From Methanobrevibacter sp. (GTDB taxonomy: Archaea; Methanobacteriota; Methanobacteria; Methanobacteriales; Methanobacteriaceae), in NCBI RefSeq assembly GCF_015062985.1, contig NZ_SUTI01000010.1:9409-73408 (forward strand): a stretch of DNA of 64,000 nucleotides. Reading direction: 5' to 3'. The notes under the pieces were generated by a model that was not told where the DNA came from, ran no database searches, and saw only the letters and a program-made list of their open reading frames with translations. The position numbers and the translations under genes were made by a program. Below are positions 18,037 to 27,120 of the stretch, piece after piece; within the stretch, counting starts at the first letter, position 1; each line of letters begins with the position of its first letter.

Positions 18037-18055
18037 TTATGGGAAAGCTGAAACT

Positions 18056-18656
18056 TCAATCAACAGATTCTTCAGGATTTATTCCTTTAAACAGGATATC
18101 TAAAAATTCATCGGCATAGAAATCTTCTTGATGAGTAGGAGCCCTATTATATATTTTTGACAGGATTACAGACTGGAACAAGATACTGAATACCAATAGG
18201 GATAATGATCTAGGATTAACTTCCCTAATTTTTCCTTTTTCCAATTGTAATGTGAAAAATTCCTCCAATTTAACGACAATTGTACCGATAATCTGTGACA
18301 TTAAAAGTTGCCTATCAGGAACTTCCCTAACTTCTTCCATTGCTACTTTCATTATACTAAAGTCATCTTCTGATAAAACTAAAATCCCGTAAAAATTGAT
18401 TTTAAGATATTCATCAATTTCTTCATCACCATTGAAATCAAAAATTTCTTCTAATTTATCAGTTAATTCCTTAAGATAATACTCTTTAGTAGCTTCCACG
18501 AGAGCATTTTTATTTCCAAACTTTCTAAAAATAGTTACTTCATTAACTCCTGCTTCAACAGCAATCTTTTTTGTTGTTGTTTTTTGAACCCCTTCCTCTT
18601 GAAGAAGTTTAAATGTAGCAGCTATAATTTTTTCCCAGTGACGTCCTCTTCAACAT
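18056..18656 (-). pseudogene. TetR-family regulator, frameshifted in an A6 run
   Basis: The C-terminal 147 residues are open from 18499, but the N-terminal DNA-binding domain continues upstream in the same frame as KIIAATFKLLQEEGVQ, KKIAVEAGVNEVTIFRKFG and NKNALVEATKEYY, an obvious TetR helix-turn-helix. That frame runs into TGA with no start codon. The ATG at 18656 (MLKRTSLGK) is in another frame, and the two join if one base is removed from the run of six A (18628-18633 as T on the plus strand). The repaired protein would be about 199 residues, the usual TetR length. Either a real lesion, a phase-variable tract, or a sequencing error. The SLC13-type transporter gene lies upstream on the same strand. 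Confidence 0.8.
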
Positions 18657-18725
18657 TCAGGATATTATATTTATTTTCATATATTAAATATTTTTAAACA
18701 AATCCCTAAATTAAATATCAAATAA

Positions 18726-19742
18726 TTACTTTATTAAAAAATAACTGCCCAATAAAATAAATAACAATATAAAATTTAATAGTGTGAATACAAAAAGATA
18801 CCTGATTTTAAATTCATCATATTCCCTGACAAGAATTTTATATGAAATTAAATTCGCCATTGAAGCAATGAGCGTTCCCAAACCACCAATATTAATTCCA
18901 ACTATGATGGCCTCATAATTAGTGCTGAAACCACTAAGCAACATTGCCGCAGGAACATTGGAAATTACTTGGGATGCAACAATGCCCCAAAATACTTCAT
19001 TGCCAATAATCCACTTCTTAAATATTGATGTGAAAAATGGAATATTTTCCAAATTGCCAATCAAAATAAATAATGCAATGAAAGTTAAAAGCAAGTAATA
19101 ATCGACACCACGAAAAACCCTTTTTAGGAAATTCTTTCTATCGATTTCTATTTTATTTATTTCAGGCAAAGAAATCCTATCCCTTGAAACAAACAATGAT
19201 AAAGCAACTAAAAATATCACAGATACAATAATATACGGCAAAAGCAATAGGAAAAATGACTCAAATGAGATTTTAGATACTGTATACATAACAATATTGT
19301 GTGGTGCCCCGATAGGAAGAACCATGCATCCCACATTAGCGGCAATTGTCTGCAAAGAAACTGTGAATATTATTAAATCAATCCTGCCAACCTTTTTTAA
19401 AGCCAACATGGCAAAAGGTACGAATATAATTAAAGAAACATCATTAGTGATGAATATTGAACTAAAAAATACAATTGAAACCAAAAGCAGGACCAGCTGG
19501 CGGGCATTTCCAATCCGAATTAACAATTTGCGAACCAGCACCTCAAAAATAGAAAGATTTTTTAAAACTTCAACAATTAGCATTATAACAAAAAGCAATA
19601 TGATTGTATCCCAATTAATATAAACCAAATAATCGATATTCGGCTGAACAAAAAAACAAGAGATAATGGCTAAAATCACAGATATTGAAAATACAATTTC
19701 CTTTTTAAAAAAATCAAATGCACTATCCATTAATTTAACCAT
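18726..19742 (-). CDS. SLC13/ArsB-type anion permease
   Basis: The 338-residue protein is almost entirely hydrophobic with about ten membrane segments. It shows features of the ion-transporter superfamily: ITNDVSLIIFVPFA in the first half, PIGAPHNIVMYT in the middle, SNVPAAMLLSGFS and GGLGTLIASMANLISY in the second half. These asparagine/proline hairpins are substrate sites in CitM/ArsB/SLC13 proteins. The transported anion cannot be told. Met5 (MDSAFDFF) may be the start. It lies 69 nt upstream of the broken TetR gene. Confidence 0.85.
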   Translation of the reverse strand: MVKLMDSAFDFFKKEIVFSISVILAIISCFFVQPNIDYLVYINWDTIILLFVIMLIVEVLKNLSIFEVLVRKLLIRIGNARQLVLLLVSIVFFSSIFITNDVSLIIFVPFAMLALKKVGRIDLIIFTVSLQTIAANVGCMVLPIGAPHNIVMYTVSKISFESFFLLLLPYIIVSVIFLVALSLFVSRDRISLPEINKIEIDRKNFLKRVFRGVDYYLLLTFIALFILIGNLENIPFFTSIFKKWIIGNEVFWGIVASQVISNVPAAMLLSGFSTNYEAIIVGINIGGLGTLIASMANLISYKILVREYDEFKIRYLFVFTLLNFILLFILLGSYFLIK

Positions 19743-19828
19743 AGTATTTGTTTATTTAATGTAATATAATAAACTATTTACGCCGAGTGCAGAAAACCTC
19801 GAATCTGAATTTAAAATCTCCAAAGTAA

Positions 19829-20143
19829 TCAATCGGCATCTTCATCTAAAGTTTCCAAAAGAAAGCTTACCGGTCTGAAACCATCATTGCAGGATATCAT
19901 TGCAGATTTTTTATTCTTCATCCAACCATCATAAAAGTCCTCGGCACCATTGGCCAGAGCCATTACAAAGGGTGAAAGACTTTCCCATGCACTGTCACAG
20001 AAATTATCAGGTTTTTCCCATCCATTAGCTATGAAAACATCACCCAATTCAACATCACATTCATGCTCTAGAGGGTTTTCATATTTTTCAATCAAATCAT
20101 CATGCCTAACTTTTCGCATGACGGTAATTTTTACTTTTTTCAT
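19829..20143 (-). CDS. TIGR04076-type small protein
   Basis: The 104-residue protein begins KKVKITVMRKVRHDDLIEKYE and has CDVELGDVF, then WESLSPFVMALANGAEDFYDGW and a C-terminal ISCNDGFRPVSFLLE, matching a small conserved family found in anaerobes and methanogens. Its role is unknown; two conserved cysteines may bind metal. Its start overlaps the SAP-domain gene by 4 nt, so the two are coupled. Confidence 0.8.
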   Translation of the reverse strand: MKKVKITVMRKVRHDDLIEKYENPLEHECDVELGDVFIANGWEKPDNFCDSAWESLSPFVMALANGAEDFYDGWMKNKKSAMISCNDGFRPVSFLLETLDEDAD

Positions 20144-20700
20144 AATAACACTCTCAAATCGCTTTTTTCATACTTGTTATGGCCTTTAAGGCCTTTTTTA
20201 TAGTTCCAACATTTAATTGCATCTTCCAGAGACCTGCCTTCATTATCTTCGAAAAAATCACGTATGTACTGGTTGTATTGAAATTGTTTACCTATCTTTG
20301 TTTTTCCATTTGAATTTTGAATTTCATAATAAGCGTCGATAGCTTCACGATAAGTCTTATCAGGATTAGCTTTCAACCATTTCTGAAATTTGACTTTGAA
20401 TTTAAATCCTTTTCCAATTTCATTCTCGAAAAATTGCCTTTTGTCTTCACCGCATTTGAAGTTTTCACCTAATCTAGAATCCAAAGTAATTTCCAAGTTT
20501 GATTGATTTGAATATTGTTTGGTGATAGGCTCTTCTAACTTTTCGCCAGTGGCCAAATAATGAATTATCCGATTTTCCAAATCCTGTTTGGAACCGCTTA
20601 CCTTTAAACCTTCCAGCCTGCAAAAATCTTTCAAATCCTCTTTTAAAAAATAGTATTCCTTAAATTCATCTGCTTTTAAGTCTCTAGTTAATTGAACCAT
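20140..20700 (-). CDS. SAP-domain protein (DUF6434-like)
   Basis: The 186-residue protein carries an N-terminal SAP-type helix-extended-helix (residues 15-52: LKDFCRLEGLKVSGSKQDLENRI), a motif that often binds DNA or RNA. Its C-terminal half has FKFKVKFQKWLKANPDKTYREAI and FFEDNEGRSLEDAIKCWNYKK, a conserved module of unknown function. It precedes the TIGR04076 gene with a 4-nt overlap and follows the YchF-like GTPase gene by 32 nt. Confidence 0.75.
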   Translation of the reverse strand: MVQLTRDLKADEFKEYYFLKEDLKDFCRLEGLKVSGSKQDLENRIIHYLATGEKLEEPITKQYSNQSNLEITLDSRLGENFKCGEDKRQFFENEIGKGFKFKVKFQKWLKANPDKTYREAIDAYYEIQNSNGKTKIGKQFQYNQYIRDFFEDNEGRSLEDAIKCWNYKKGLKGHNKYEKSDLRVLL

Positions 20701-20732
20701 GAAAATCTTTAAAAATAAAAATAGAAGAGGAA

Positions 20733-21923
20733 TTATCCTCTTGTTACAATACTGATAATGTCACCGTCTTTCAACTCATAATCACTGGCTACACGCATAT
20801 GTGATCTTGCATCAACGGCATGCATGAACTTATCACCTATGTCAGTGTGTACAATATAAGCCAATTGCTTTGGGGTTGAACCTTTTGGAACCAAAAATCC
20901 GTCAGGCAAGACATTACCCTTTTGGTCAGTGTATTTATGTTCATCCTGAACGGGGTACACAACTATTCTGTCGAGCAAATCAAATATACCATAATTAAGG
21001 GCATCCTGAACACCGGTACTGCCATATTTGTCCAAAATATTGGTTTGGATATATTCAAGCGCTTTAATTTGGTTTGCATTTAATTCATCAGCCTTCAATA
21101 TTTCAAAGTGATCCTCGCCTGAAACATATGAAATGAGACCTGCTTCTGATGCTCTTACAAGCGCGATTTCAGATTCGGCTGAAGTTGGAATTACGTTAGG
21201 ATATTTTTCCTTAATCCTTTTGATGTTTTCCTCTGATGTTGGGAGGTCTGCCTTATTCGCAATAATCATCATCGGCTTGGCAATGTGGAGAATATTCCTT
21301 GTGAGTTCAATCAAGTCCTCTTCTTCCCACTTATTGTAATCAGGTTCAATGCCTCTTTTAGCTTCGATAATATCTTCGATAGCTATTCCTGTTCCTGACA
21401 ACTGATCAAATAATACTTTTGAGATATCCAAATGTTCAGCTCCAACTTTTCTGACCAGCCTTACCCAATTCTTTGATAAGATTCCATACATCCACATTAC
21501 AATTTCATTTTCTAAAAATTCCAGGTCATCCAATGGGTCGTGGCTTCCAGGGTCGACTGGGTTTCCTTCAAGATCTGTTGAACCTGAAGCATCAATGACG
21601 TTTATAAATACTTTTGCCTGCATTAAATCATCTAAAAACTTATTACCCAATCCTTTTCCTTCATGTGCTCCCGGAACAAGTCCGGCGACATCTATTAATT
21701 CTATTGGAAGCAATCTTTTTCCATCTATACAAATTGAATTGTGAGGATTACAGGTAACTCCTAATTCTTTACATGGACAATCCTTAATTACATGAGCAAC
21801 AGCCTTATTTGCATCAATAGTTGTAAATGGATAATTGGCCATTTCTACAGTTGACGCTGTTGCTGAATTGAAAAAAGAGGATTTTCCGACATTTGGTTTT
21901 CCACAAACTGCAATTTGAAGCAT
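20733..21923 (-). CDS. ychF: YchF/Obg-family GTPase with TGS domain
   Basis: The G1 motif GKPNVGKSS is at the N-terminus, with the switch region VEMANYPFTTID, DVAGLVPGAHEGKGLGNKFL as G3, and NKAD as G4. The C-terminus is a TGS domain that ends DGDIISIVTRG. Archaeal members are ribosome-associated P-loop NTPases of the YchF group. Start is placed at the ATG at 21923 behind a GTGAT ribosome site; an in-frame GTG three codons earlier is less likely. Confidence 0.9.
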   Translation of the reverse strand: MLQIAVCGKPNVGKSSFFNSATASTVEMANYPFTTIDANKAVAHVIKDCPCKELGVTCNPHNSICIDGKRLLPIELIDVAGLVPGAHEGKGLGNKFLDDLMQAKVFINVIDASGSTDLEGNPVDPGSHDPLDDLEFLENEIVMWMYGILSKNWVRLVRKVGAEHLDISKVLFDQLSGTGIAIEDIIEAKRGIEPDYNKWEEEDLIELTRNILHIAKPMMIIANKADLPTSEENIKRIKEKYPNVIPTSAESEIALVRASEAGLISYVSGEDHFEILKADELNANQIKALEYIQTNILDKYGSTGVQDALNYGIFDLLDRIVVYPVQDEHKYTDQKGNVLPDGFLVPKGSTPKQLAYIVHTDIGDKFMHAVDARSHMRVASDYELKDGDIISIVTRG

Positions 21924-21953
21924 AATAATCACTTAATATCTAATAACATCTAA

Positions 21954-22871
21954 ATGTATGTTTTTAAAATTATAAATAGTTTCAGAATTAATTATTATTT
22001 AATGAAAGAAAATGATATAGAACGTCCCCAAGGGATGAAAATTAGACAAGGCATTCAAGATGCAATGACAAATTCACTTCCTAACAAGAAGTTTTCAACC
22101 GATGGAATTGATTTAGTCGAAGTGGACATTGAAATCAACAATTTGGGTCAGAACTTTCGCAACTTTAAGATATTGAATCTGACTGATATTCACATAGGCC
22201 AATGGATCAATCCGGAGTATCTGGATGACCTGGTAGATTATGTCAACACCCTCAACATTGACCTGATTACTCTTACAGGAGATTATTTTTCATATGTTAT
22301 TGATGGATATGAAGAATGCTTAACGAATTCTCTTAAAAAGTTAAATGCAAGATACGGAAAATTCGGAGTTTTGGGAAATCATGACCATTGGATGGACGCC
22401 GATAAAATCCGGGACATCTTCAAAAAAGCAGACATTATCGATTTAAGCAATGATGTTTGCACTATTGAAAAGGATGGGGATTTTTTAAACATCTGCGGCG
22501 TCGACAGCTGTACCGTTTGCGCTGACGACTTGGACAAAGTGATTGCTAAAATGCCTAAAAACATACCGAGCATCCTTCTTGTACACGAACCCGATTTTGC
22601 AGAGGAATCAAGTCAGACAAATCTGTTTGACCTTCAAATTTCCGGACATTCACATGGAGGCCAGTTAATTATTCCAAAATTTGAAACTACACCCTTTAGA
22701 GGTCCTAATTCATCAAAATACCCTGTTGGATTATATAAAGTTAGAAATATGATGCAATACACAAGCAAGGGTCTTGGTACAAACTCCTTCAGGATAAGAA
22801 TTAACTGCAAACCTGAAATTACAATAATAACATTGAAAACAAATCAGAAAAGAAGAATAAAGATAGAATGA
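21954..22871 (+). CDS. Calcineurin-like metallophosphoesterase
   Basis: The YkuE/YaeI-like phosphoesterase motifs appear in order: NLTDIHIG, LTGDYFS, GNHDHWMD, VHEPDF and SGHSHGGQ. These are the metal ligands and catalytic residues. The start is uncertain: a TATAAATA box at 21971-21978 predicts transcription near 22002, exactly at the in-frame ATG of MKENDIERPQGM (residue 17), so the gene may be leaderless from 22002. It overlaps the next gene by 4 nt. Confidence 0.88.
   Translation: MYVFKIINSFRINYYLMKENDIERPQGMKIRQGIQDAMTNSLPNKKFSTDGIDLVEVDIEINNLGQNFRNFKILNLTDIHIGQWINPEYLDDLVDYVNTLNIDLITLTGDYFSYVIDGYEECLTNSLKKLNARYGKFGVLGNHDHWMDADKIRDIFKKADIIDLSNDVCTIEKDGDFLNICGVDSCTVCADDLDKVIAKMPKNIPSILLVHEPDFAEESSQTNLFDLQISGHSHGGQLIIPKFETTPFRGPNSSKYPVGLYKVRNMMQYTSKGLGTNSFRIRINCKPEITIITLKTNQKRRIKIE
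21971..21978 (+). promoter_or_regulatory. TATA box of the phosphoesterase operon
   Basis: TATAAATA lies 24-31 nt upstream of the ATG at 22002, consistent with a leaderless mRNA and against use of the ATG at 21954, which lies upstream of the box. Confidence 0.5.
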
Positions 22872-24991
22872 TCAAGAATAGATTAATTTCATCCCTGCGA
22901 ACTATAATAACAACATTACTGCTGTCACTGTCAAACATAATTGCAATATATGTGGTAGACTACATTAGCGCCGATTTCACAATAGGTCCTTGGTACAATG
23001 CCATCATTATCCTTATAGCGCTTGCAATTGCAAATGCACTGTTATGGCCAATTTTTAGAAGATTTTTTATGAAAATCATCATATTCACTTTTGGGATTGG
23101 ATCAATCTTCCTAAACTCGCTAATCTTTTATATTGCATCATTATTCGTGCCTGGAGTTTCAGCCGGAATTTATGGGGTTTTACAAGTTCCGATTGTGATG
23201 GCAATCTTTTCTACATTTACCAGCAATATCATCAACACAAGTTACTATGACAGATACATGAAAAATATCCTCAATTATGCTCTAAAGCGAAAAACACCCT
23301 ATAAAAAGAGATATCCTGGAGTAATAATGCTTGAGATAGATGGCCTTTCAACCAATACTTTAAAAATGGCTCTTGACAAAGGGATGATGCCCAACATTAA
23401 AAAATACCTGGATGAAAAGACACACACCCTGAAGGGCTGGGAAACTGACCTGTCATCACAAACAGGAGCAAGCCAGGCAGGAATATTGCATGGAACTAAT
23501 GAAAACATTATTTCATACAGATGGGTCGAAAAGGAAAATAACAATAGACTAATCGTTTCAGGAAAATTGAGCGATGCTCCGGAAATTGAAGAGAAAATCA
23601 GTGATGGGCAGGGGTTACTTGTAGATGGAATCAGTATTGCAAACATGTTTTCTGGAGACAGTAAAATTCCAACCTTAACATCCTCGAAACTGGAGGGTTT
23701 GGCCAATATCTACAATAAACCATTGGATGCTGTCTTTTTAGATGCATATAATTTCCAAAGGCTATTCGTTCTGTTTTTATGGGACATAATTCTTGAATTA
23801 AAGTCACAGGCGGTTCATTATATAAAAAATATACAGCCACGCCTTAGAAGAACCATCGTCTATGCTGCAGTCAGGGCTGGAGCTAATGTAGTCCTAAGGG
23901 AAGTTACAACCGATGTATTGACAAGTGAAATATTGACAGGCAATATCGACACTGCATATGCCACATATATGGGATATGACGAAATAGCTCACCATTCAGG
24001 AGTCCAGGATGATGATGTTTGGAAAACCTTGAAGATGATTGATGCTCAATTTGCAAAAATCACCTCTGCAATAAAGATGAGCGACAGAGAATACAAATTA
24101 GTAATCCTATCAGACCACGGCCAGTCAAATGGTGCCACATTCAAACAGAGATACGGAATAACATTAGGGAACTATGTTAGAAGATTCCTCCCCGATGATT
24201 TGAAAATGTTTAAGACAGAATACAACATTGACCACTTTAGAGACGCAATCATTCCTGAAAATAAACAAATCAGAAACATAAAAGAAAAAATGGGTTATAT
24301 TCGCGGAGACCTTTTCGAAGATAGGGAGTTCTTACAGAACATCAGGGAAGGACTGGAAAACAGGAAGCCTGCAATAATTTTTGAAAATAATCAATTCCTT
24401 AATTTACGTGAAAGATATTCAAATAACCTGGAATACATTACAGACTATGAAAGCAGGGAACATAGTACCAAAAAAGCTCGAGATTCCGAACTGATTGTTT
24501 TGGGATCCGGAAATTTAGGGTTGATTTACCTAACCGAATGGAAACAACGCCTAAACTATGAAGAAATAGTGATGTTATTCCCCGATTTGATTCCAGGACT
24601 TGTAAAACATCCCGGAATTGGATTCGTTTTAGTGGATTCCATATCCAATGGAGGAATGGTCATCAGCGAAAATGGAATATATTATCTTGATGATGATAGG
24701 ATTATCGGTGAAAATCCGTTGAAGGATTTCGGAAAACATGCTGCAGAACACCTGAAACGAGAAAATTCATTTGAGAACATGCCGGACATAATGGTAAACA
24801 GCTTTTATGACAAAAAGCTCAATGAGGTTTGTGCTTTTGAAGAGCTTATCGGGTCTCACGGAGGTCTTGGAGGAGACCAGACAAAACCATTCATTTTATA
24901 CCCTTCAGAGTGGGAAGACCCTGGAGAGCTAATCGGCGCTTCATCAATTTACAAGTTTCTGAAAAAAGAGATAAACGATTTAAAATCTTGA
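22868..24991 (+). CDS. Holin-IV-like membrane domain fused to alkaline-phosphatase-superfamily enzyme
   Basis: The 707-residue protein has about four membrane segments in residues 1-115, resembling the four-TM phage holin superfamily IV domain. From about residue 150 it carries an alkaline-phosphatase-superfamily domain: MLEIDGLSTNTL (metal), SSQTGASQAGILHG (nucleophile region), MGYDEIAHHSG, VILSDHGQSNG and IGSHGGLGGDQ. A membrane-attached phosphodiesterase or phosphatase on the outer face is likely; the substrate is unknown. It overlaps the phosphoesterase gene by 4 nt, so two phosphate-ester hydrolases are coupled. It converges on the sirtuin gene with a 12-nt overlap. Confidence 0.85.
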   Translation: MIKNRLISSLRTIITTLLLSLSNIIAIYVVDYISADFTIGPWYNAIIILIALAIANALLWPIFRRFFMKIIIFTFGIGSIFLNSLIFYIASLFVPGVSAGIYGVLQVPIVMAIFSTFTSNIINTSYYDRYMKNILNYALKRKTPYKKRYPGVIMLEIDGLSTNTLKMALDKGMMPNIKKYLDEKTHTLKGWETDLSSQTGASQAGILHGTNENIISYRWVEKENNNRLIVSGKLSDAPEIEEKISDGQGLLVDGISIANMFSGDSKIPTLTSSKLEGLANIYNKPLDAVFLDAYNFQRLFVLFLWDIILELKSQAVHYIKNIQPRLRRTIVYAAVRAGANVVLREVTTDVLTSEILTGNIDTAYATYMGYDEIAHHSGVQDDDVWKTLKMIDAQFAKITSAIKMSDREYKLVILSDHGQSNGATFKQRYGITLGNYVRRFLPDDLKMFKTEYNIDHFRDAIIPENKQIRNIKEKMGYIRGDLFEDREFLQNIREGLENRKPAIIFENNQFLNLRERYSNNLEYITDYESREHSTKKARDSELIVLGSGNLGLIYLTEWKQRLNYEEIVMLFPDLIPGLVKHPGIGFVLVDSISNGGMVISENGIYYLDDDRIIGENPLKDFGKHAAEHLKRENSFENMPDIMVNSFYDKKLNEVCAFEELIGSHGGLGGDQTKPFILYPSEWEDPGELIGASSIYKFLKKEINDLKS

Positions 24992-25831
24992 AAGCCAATA
25001 ATCGAATATTTCAGAAATTTCTTCATTGAAGCTTATTGTCTTATCCTTATTCTGTGGAATTGCATTTGGATGACTCCTATTCAATCTGATTAATGTTGTA
25101 TTCTGATTTTCATAGGTCATCTGTTCAAATGGATACCTTATGATTACGGGAGTATTAAATCCAACACCCAACTCCAAAAAGACTATCTTTTTATTTTCAT
25201 CAATGCCTGATAGGAAATTCTGATAATTATGATACATCTCATGCCATTTTTCATCTTCGACAAAGAAATTATCCTTTCTTACATTGATTTCCATATTTCC
25301 GCCGCAAACAGGGCATACCGGAACCAGTTCAGAGGGAATTTTACAGTCCTCTATCTTTTCCAAAGCATCAAAAACCAGATCCTCATTTGAGTAAAGCTTG
25401 TTGTGGCAGGCTTTTTCACATTGAATTAAACCGTAATCTCCCTGAGTAGCAAAAATCCTTTCATCCTCAAATCCGTTTATCCAAAATTGATGTTCAACAT
25501 TTGTCGTCAGGACAAAGTAATCCTTATCTTTTACAAGTTCCAATAACTGCTCATATAATCTTGTTTTTCCAACTGAATATCTATTTACATAAACATGGCG
25601 AATCCAGTGCGCCCATTTTTCCTCTTGTGTTTCGTAAGGATAAAATGTTGCAGAGTACATATCCTGAACGCCATACTTTTCAATGAAATCCTGAAAATTT
25701 TCTTCAAAGCGTTTCCCTGAATATTCTATCCCTGCGGCCGCTGAAAATCCCGCACCTGCACCTATTAAAATATAATCGGCATCATCAATAGCCTTTTTTG
25801 CCTTATCTAATCTTTGAACAAAACGTTCCAT
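24980..25831 (-). CDS. SirTM-class (macrodomain-linked) sirtuin
   Basis: Numbering from the ATG at 25831: Rossmann NAD loop GAGAGFSAAAGI at 24-35, TTNVEHQF at 109-116, and ATQGDYG at 128-134. The normal sirtuin catalytic His-Gly is replaced by Gln-Gly (Q130), the hallmark of SirTM proteins, which ADP-ribosylate rather than deacetylate. Zinc ligands are C138, C142, C173 and C176. The start is 25831 because it follows the macrodomain stop by 1 nt; a longer reading frame exists upstream inside the macrodomain gene. Length 283 residues. The target protein is unknown; the usual GcvH-L/LplA2 partners are absent here. Confidence 0.88.
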   Translation of the reverse strand: MERFVQRLDKAKKAIDDADYILIGAGAGFSAAAGIEYSGKRFEENFQDFIEKYGVQDMYSATFYPYETQEEKWAHWIRHVYVNRYSVGKTRLYEQLLELVKDKDYFVLTTNVEHQFWINGFEDERIFATQGDYGLIQCEKACHNKLYSNEDLVFDALEKIEDCKIPSELVPVCPVCGGNMEINVRKDNFFVEDEKWHEMYHNYQNFLSGIDENKKIVFLELGVGFNTPVIIRYPFEQMTYENQNTTLIRLNRSHPNAIPQNKDKTISFNEEISEIFDYWLSRF

Positions 25832-25832
25832 C

Positions 25833-26615
25833 CTAATCACCGAACAATTCCTTTTTATATAATGAATAGCTGGAGTCACTGAACACGTCAAAAATCACAT
25901 GCTTCAATGTGCTTTCATTTGAATTCAAATAATCATCAACCGTTTTGATTGCTATCCTGCAGGCCATATCCTGCGGAAAGTTAAAAACTCCTGTTGAAAT
26001 ATTGCAGAATGCAATTGATTCTAAATCATTTTGATCAGCTATTTCCAAACAGGACCTGTAACAGCTAGCTAATGCTTTGCAGTCCTCATCACTCGGTTTT
26101 GAACCATAAGCGATTGCAGGACCTACAGTGTGTATGACATGTTTGGAAGGAAGATTATAAGCTGCTGTTATCTTGGCTTTTCCAACCTCCTCATCGATTC
26201 CCTGAACTTTCATGAGGGCATTGCACTCTTCCCTCAATTGGATTCCTGCAGCGGAATGAATCGCGTTATCAATGCAATTGTGCTGAGGGATGAAGCATCC
26301 GAGCAATTTGGAATTGGCGGCATTGACAATTCCGTCGACTTTCAAAGTTGTAATGTCGCCTTGCCAAAGCATGATTTTTCCTTTAAATTCCTTAATATCT
26401 TCAACTGATGTCAACTCCTTATTCAATGTTTCTGAAGTTAAAAATTCATCCTGAACTTTTAAAAATTCATCGGATATGTTTTGAGGCAACCTGACATTCA
26501 TCAATGAACGAAGCAATCCTCTCTTTTCCCCATAACTGTTTGGAATTTCAATTAACTCGCCTCTTTCTTCAATTAAGTAATTTATTAAAAAATCCAACTG
26601 TTCTTCGCTATTTAT
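25833..26615 (-). CDS. Zinc-dependent macrodomain ADP-ribosyl hydrolase
   Basis: The macrodomain shows GDITTLKVDGIVNAANS and the Zn-macro loop GCFIPQHNCIDNAIH with Cys and His as metal ligands, HTVGPA and ISTGVF for ribose/diphosphate binding. Zn-macros reverse SirTM modification. The first usual start codon in frame is TTG at 26597, but GGAGGG (26622-26627) is 24 nt away from it. An in-frame ATA at 26613-26615 is spaced 7 nt from GGAGG and adds residues NSEEQ typical of homologue N-termini. I therefore mark 26615 as the likely start, at lower certainty than the gene itself. Confidence 0.88.
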   Translation of the reverse strand: MNSEEQLDFLINYLIEERGELIEIPNSYGEKRGLLRSLMNVRLPQNISDEFLKVQDEFLTSETLNKELTSVEDIKEFKGKIMLWQGDITTLKVDGIVNAANSKLLGCFIPQHNCIDNAIHSAAGIQLREECNALMKVQGIDEEVGKAKITAAYNLPSKHVIHTVGPAIAYGSKPSDEDCKALASCYRSCLEIADQNDLESIAFCNISTGVFNFPQDMACRIAIKTVDDYLNSNESTLKHVIFDVFSDSSYSLYKKELFGD

Positions 26616-26659
26616 TTTAATCCCTCCTTAAAAGTGTTAATTATTATTAGAATTTGAGT

Positions 26660-26719
26660 ATTTAAATTATTTTTGTAACTTCAAGGAAACCCAGTAACTA
26701 AAAAGTAACTATTAAATAA
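26660..26719. promoter_or_regulatory. Divergent macrodomain/HxlR promoter with three GTAACT repeats
   Basis: Direct GTAACT copies lie at 26675-26680, 26694-26699 and 26705-26710; the last two are 11 bp apart, about one helical turn. Minus-strand TATA ATTTAAATA (26660-26668) serves the macrodomain gene; plus-strand ATTAAATA (26712-26719) serves the HxlR gene, probably leaderless. The repeats sit between the two TATA boxes and are likely operator sites, perhaps for HxlR itself. Confidence 0.45.
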
Positions 26720-26741
26720 TGATTTAAAACAATTTAAAAAT

Positions 26742-27119
26742 ATGAACAACGAAAAAATAATCTGCCCCGTGGATAGAACTCTAAATCTGATTAATAAGAA
26801 ATGGAGCATACAAATTATAAGGGACATGTTTTTCGGAAAGAAACGTTTTAAAGAATTTCAAGAGGACAAACCAAACCTAAGCAATAAAGTACTGTCAAAT
26901 TGCCTGAAAGAATTGGAAGAAAATGGTTTAATTGAAAAAAAAGTTTTAAATACAAGTCCTGTCAGCACTGAGTATTATCTGACTGAATATGGAAAATCCA
27001 TGAATAGAATTGTCTATGAACTAGCCATGTTTACATTACATGATGAAAATAGCTATTCTGACGAAGTTAGAAATGAATTGAAGAATACATTTAAAGAAAC
27101 ATTGAACATTGATGATTAA
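26742..27119 (+). CDS. HxlR-family transcriptional regulator
   Basis: The 125-residue protein is a winged helix of the HxlR type: CPVDRTLNLINKKWSIQIIRDMFFGKKRFKEFQE, then LSNKVLSNCLKELEENGLIEKK and the wing PVSTEYYLTEYGKSM. An N-terminal cysteine (CPV) is common in redox- or electrophile-sensing members. It is divergent from the macrodomain-sirtuin pair and 1-2 nt from cbiE downstream. It probably controls the ADP-ribosylation genes and/or itself. Confidence 0.9.
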   Translation: MNNEKIICPVDRTLNLINKKWSIQIIRDMFFGKKRFKEFQEDKPNLSNKVLSNCLKELEENGLIEKKVLNTSPVSTEYYLTEYGKSMNRIVYELAMFTLHDENSYSDEVRNELKNTFKETLNIDD

Positions 27120-27120
27120 A

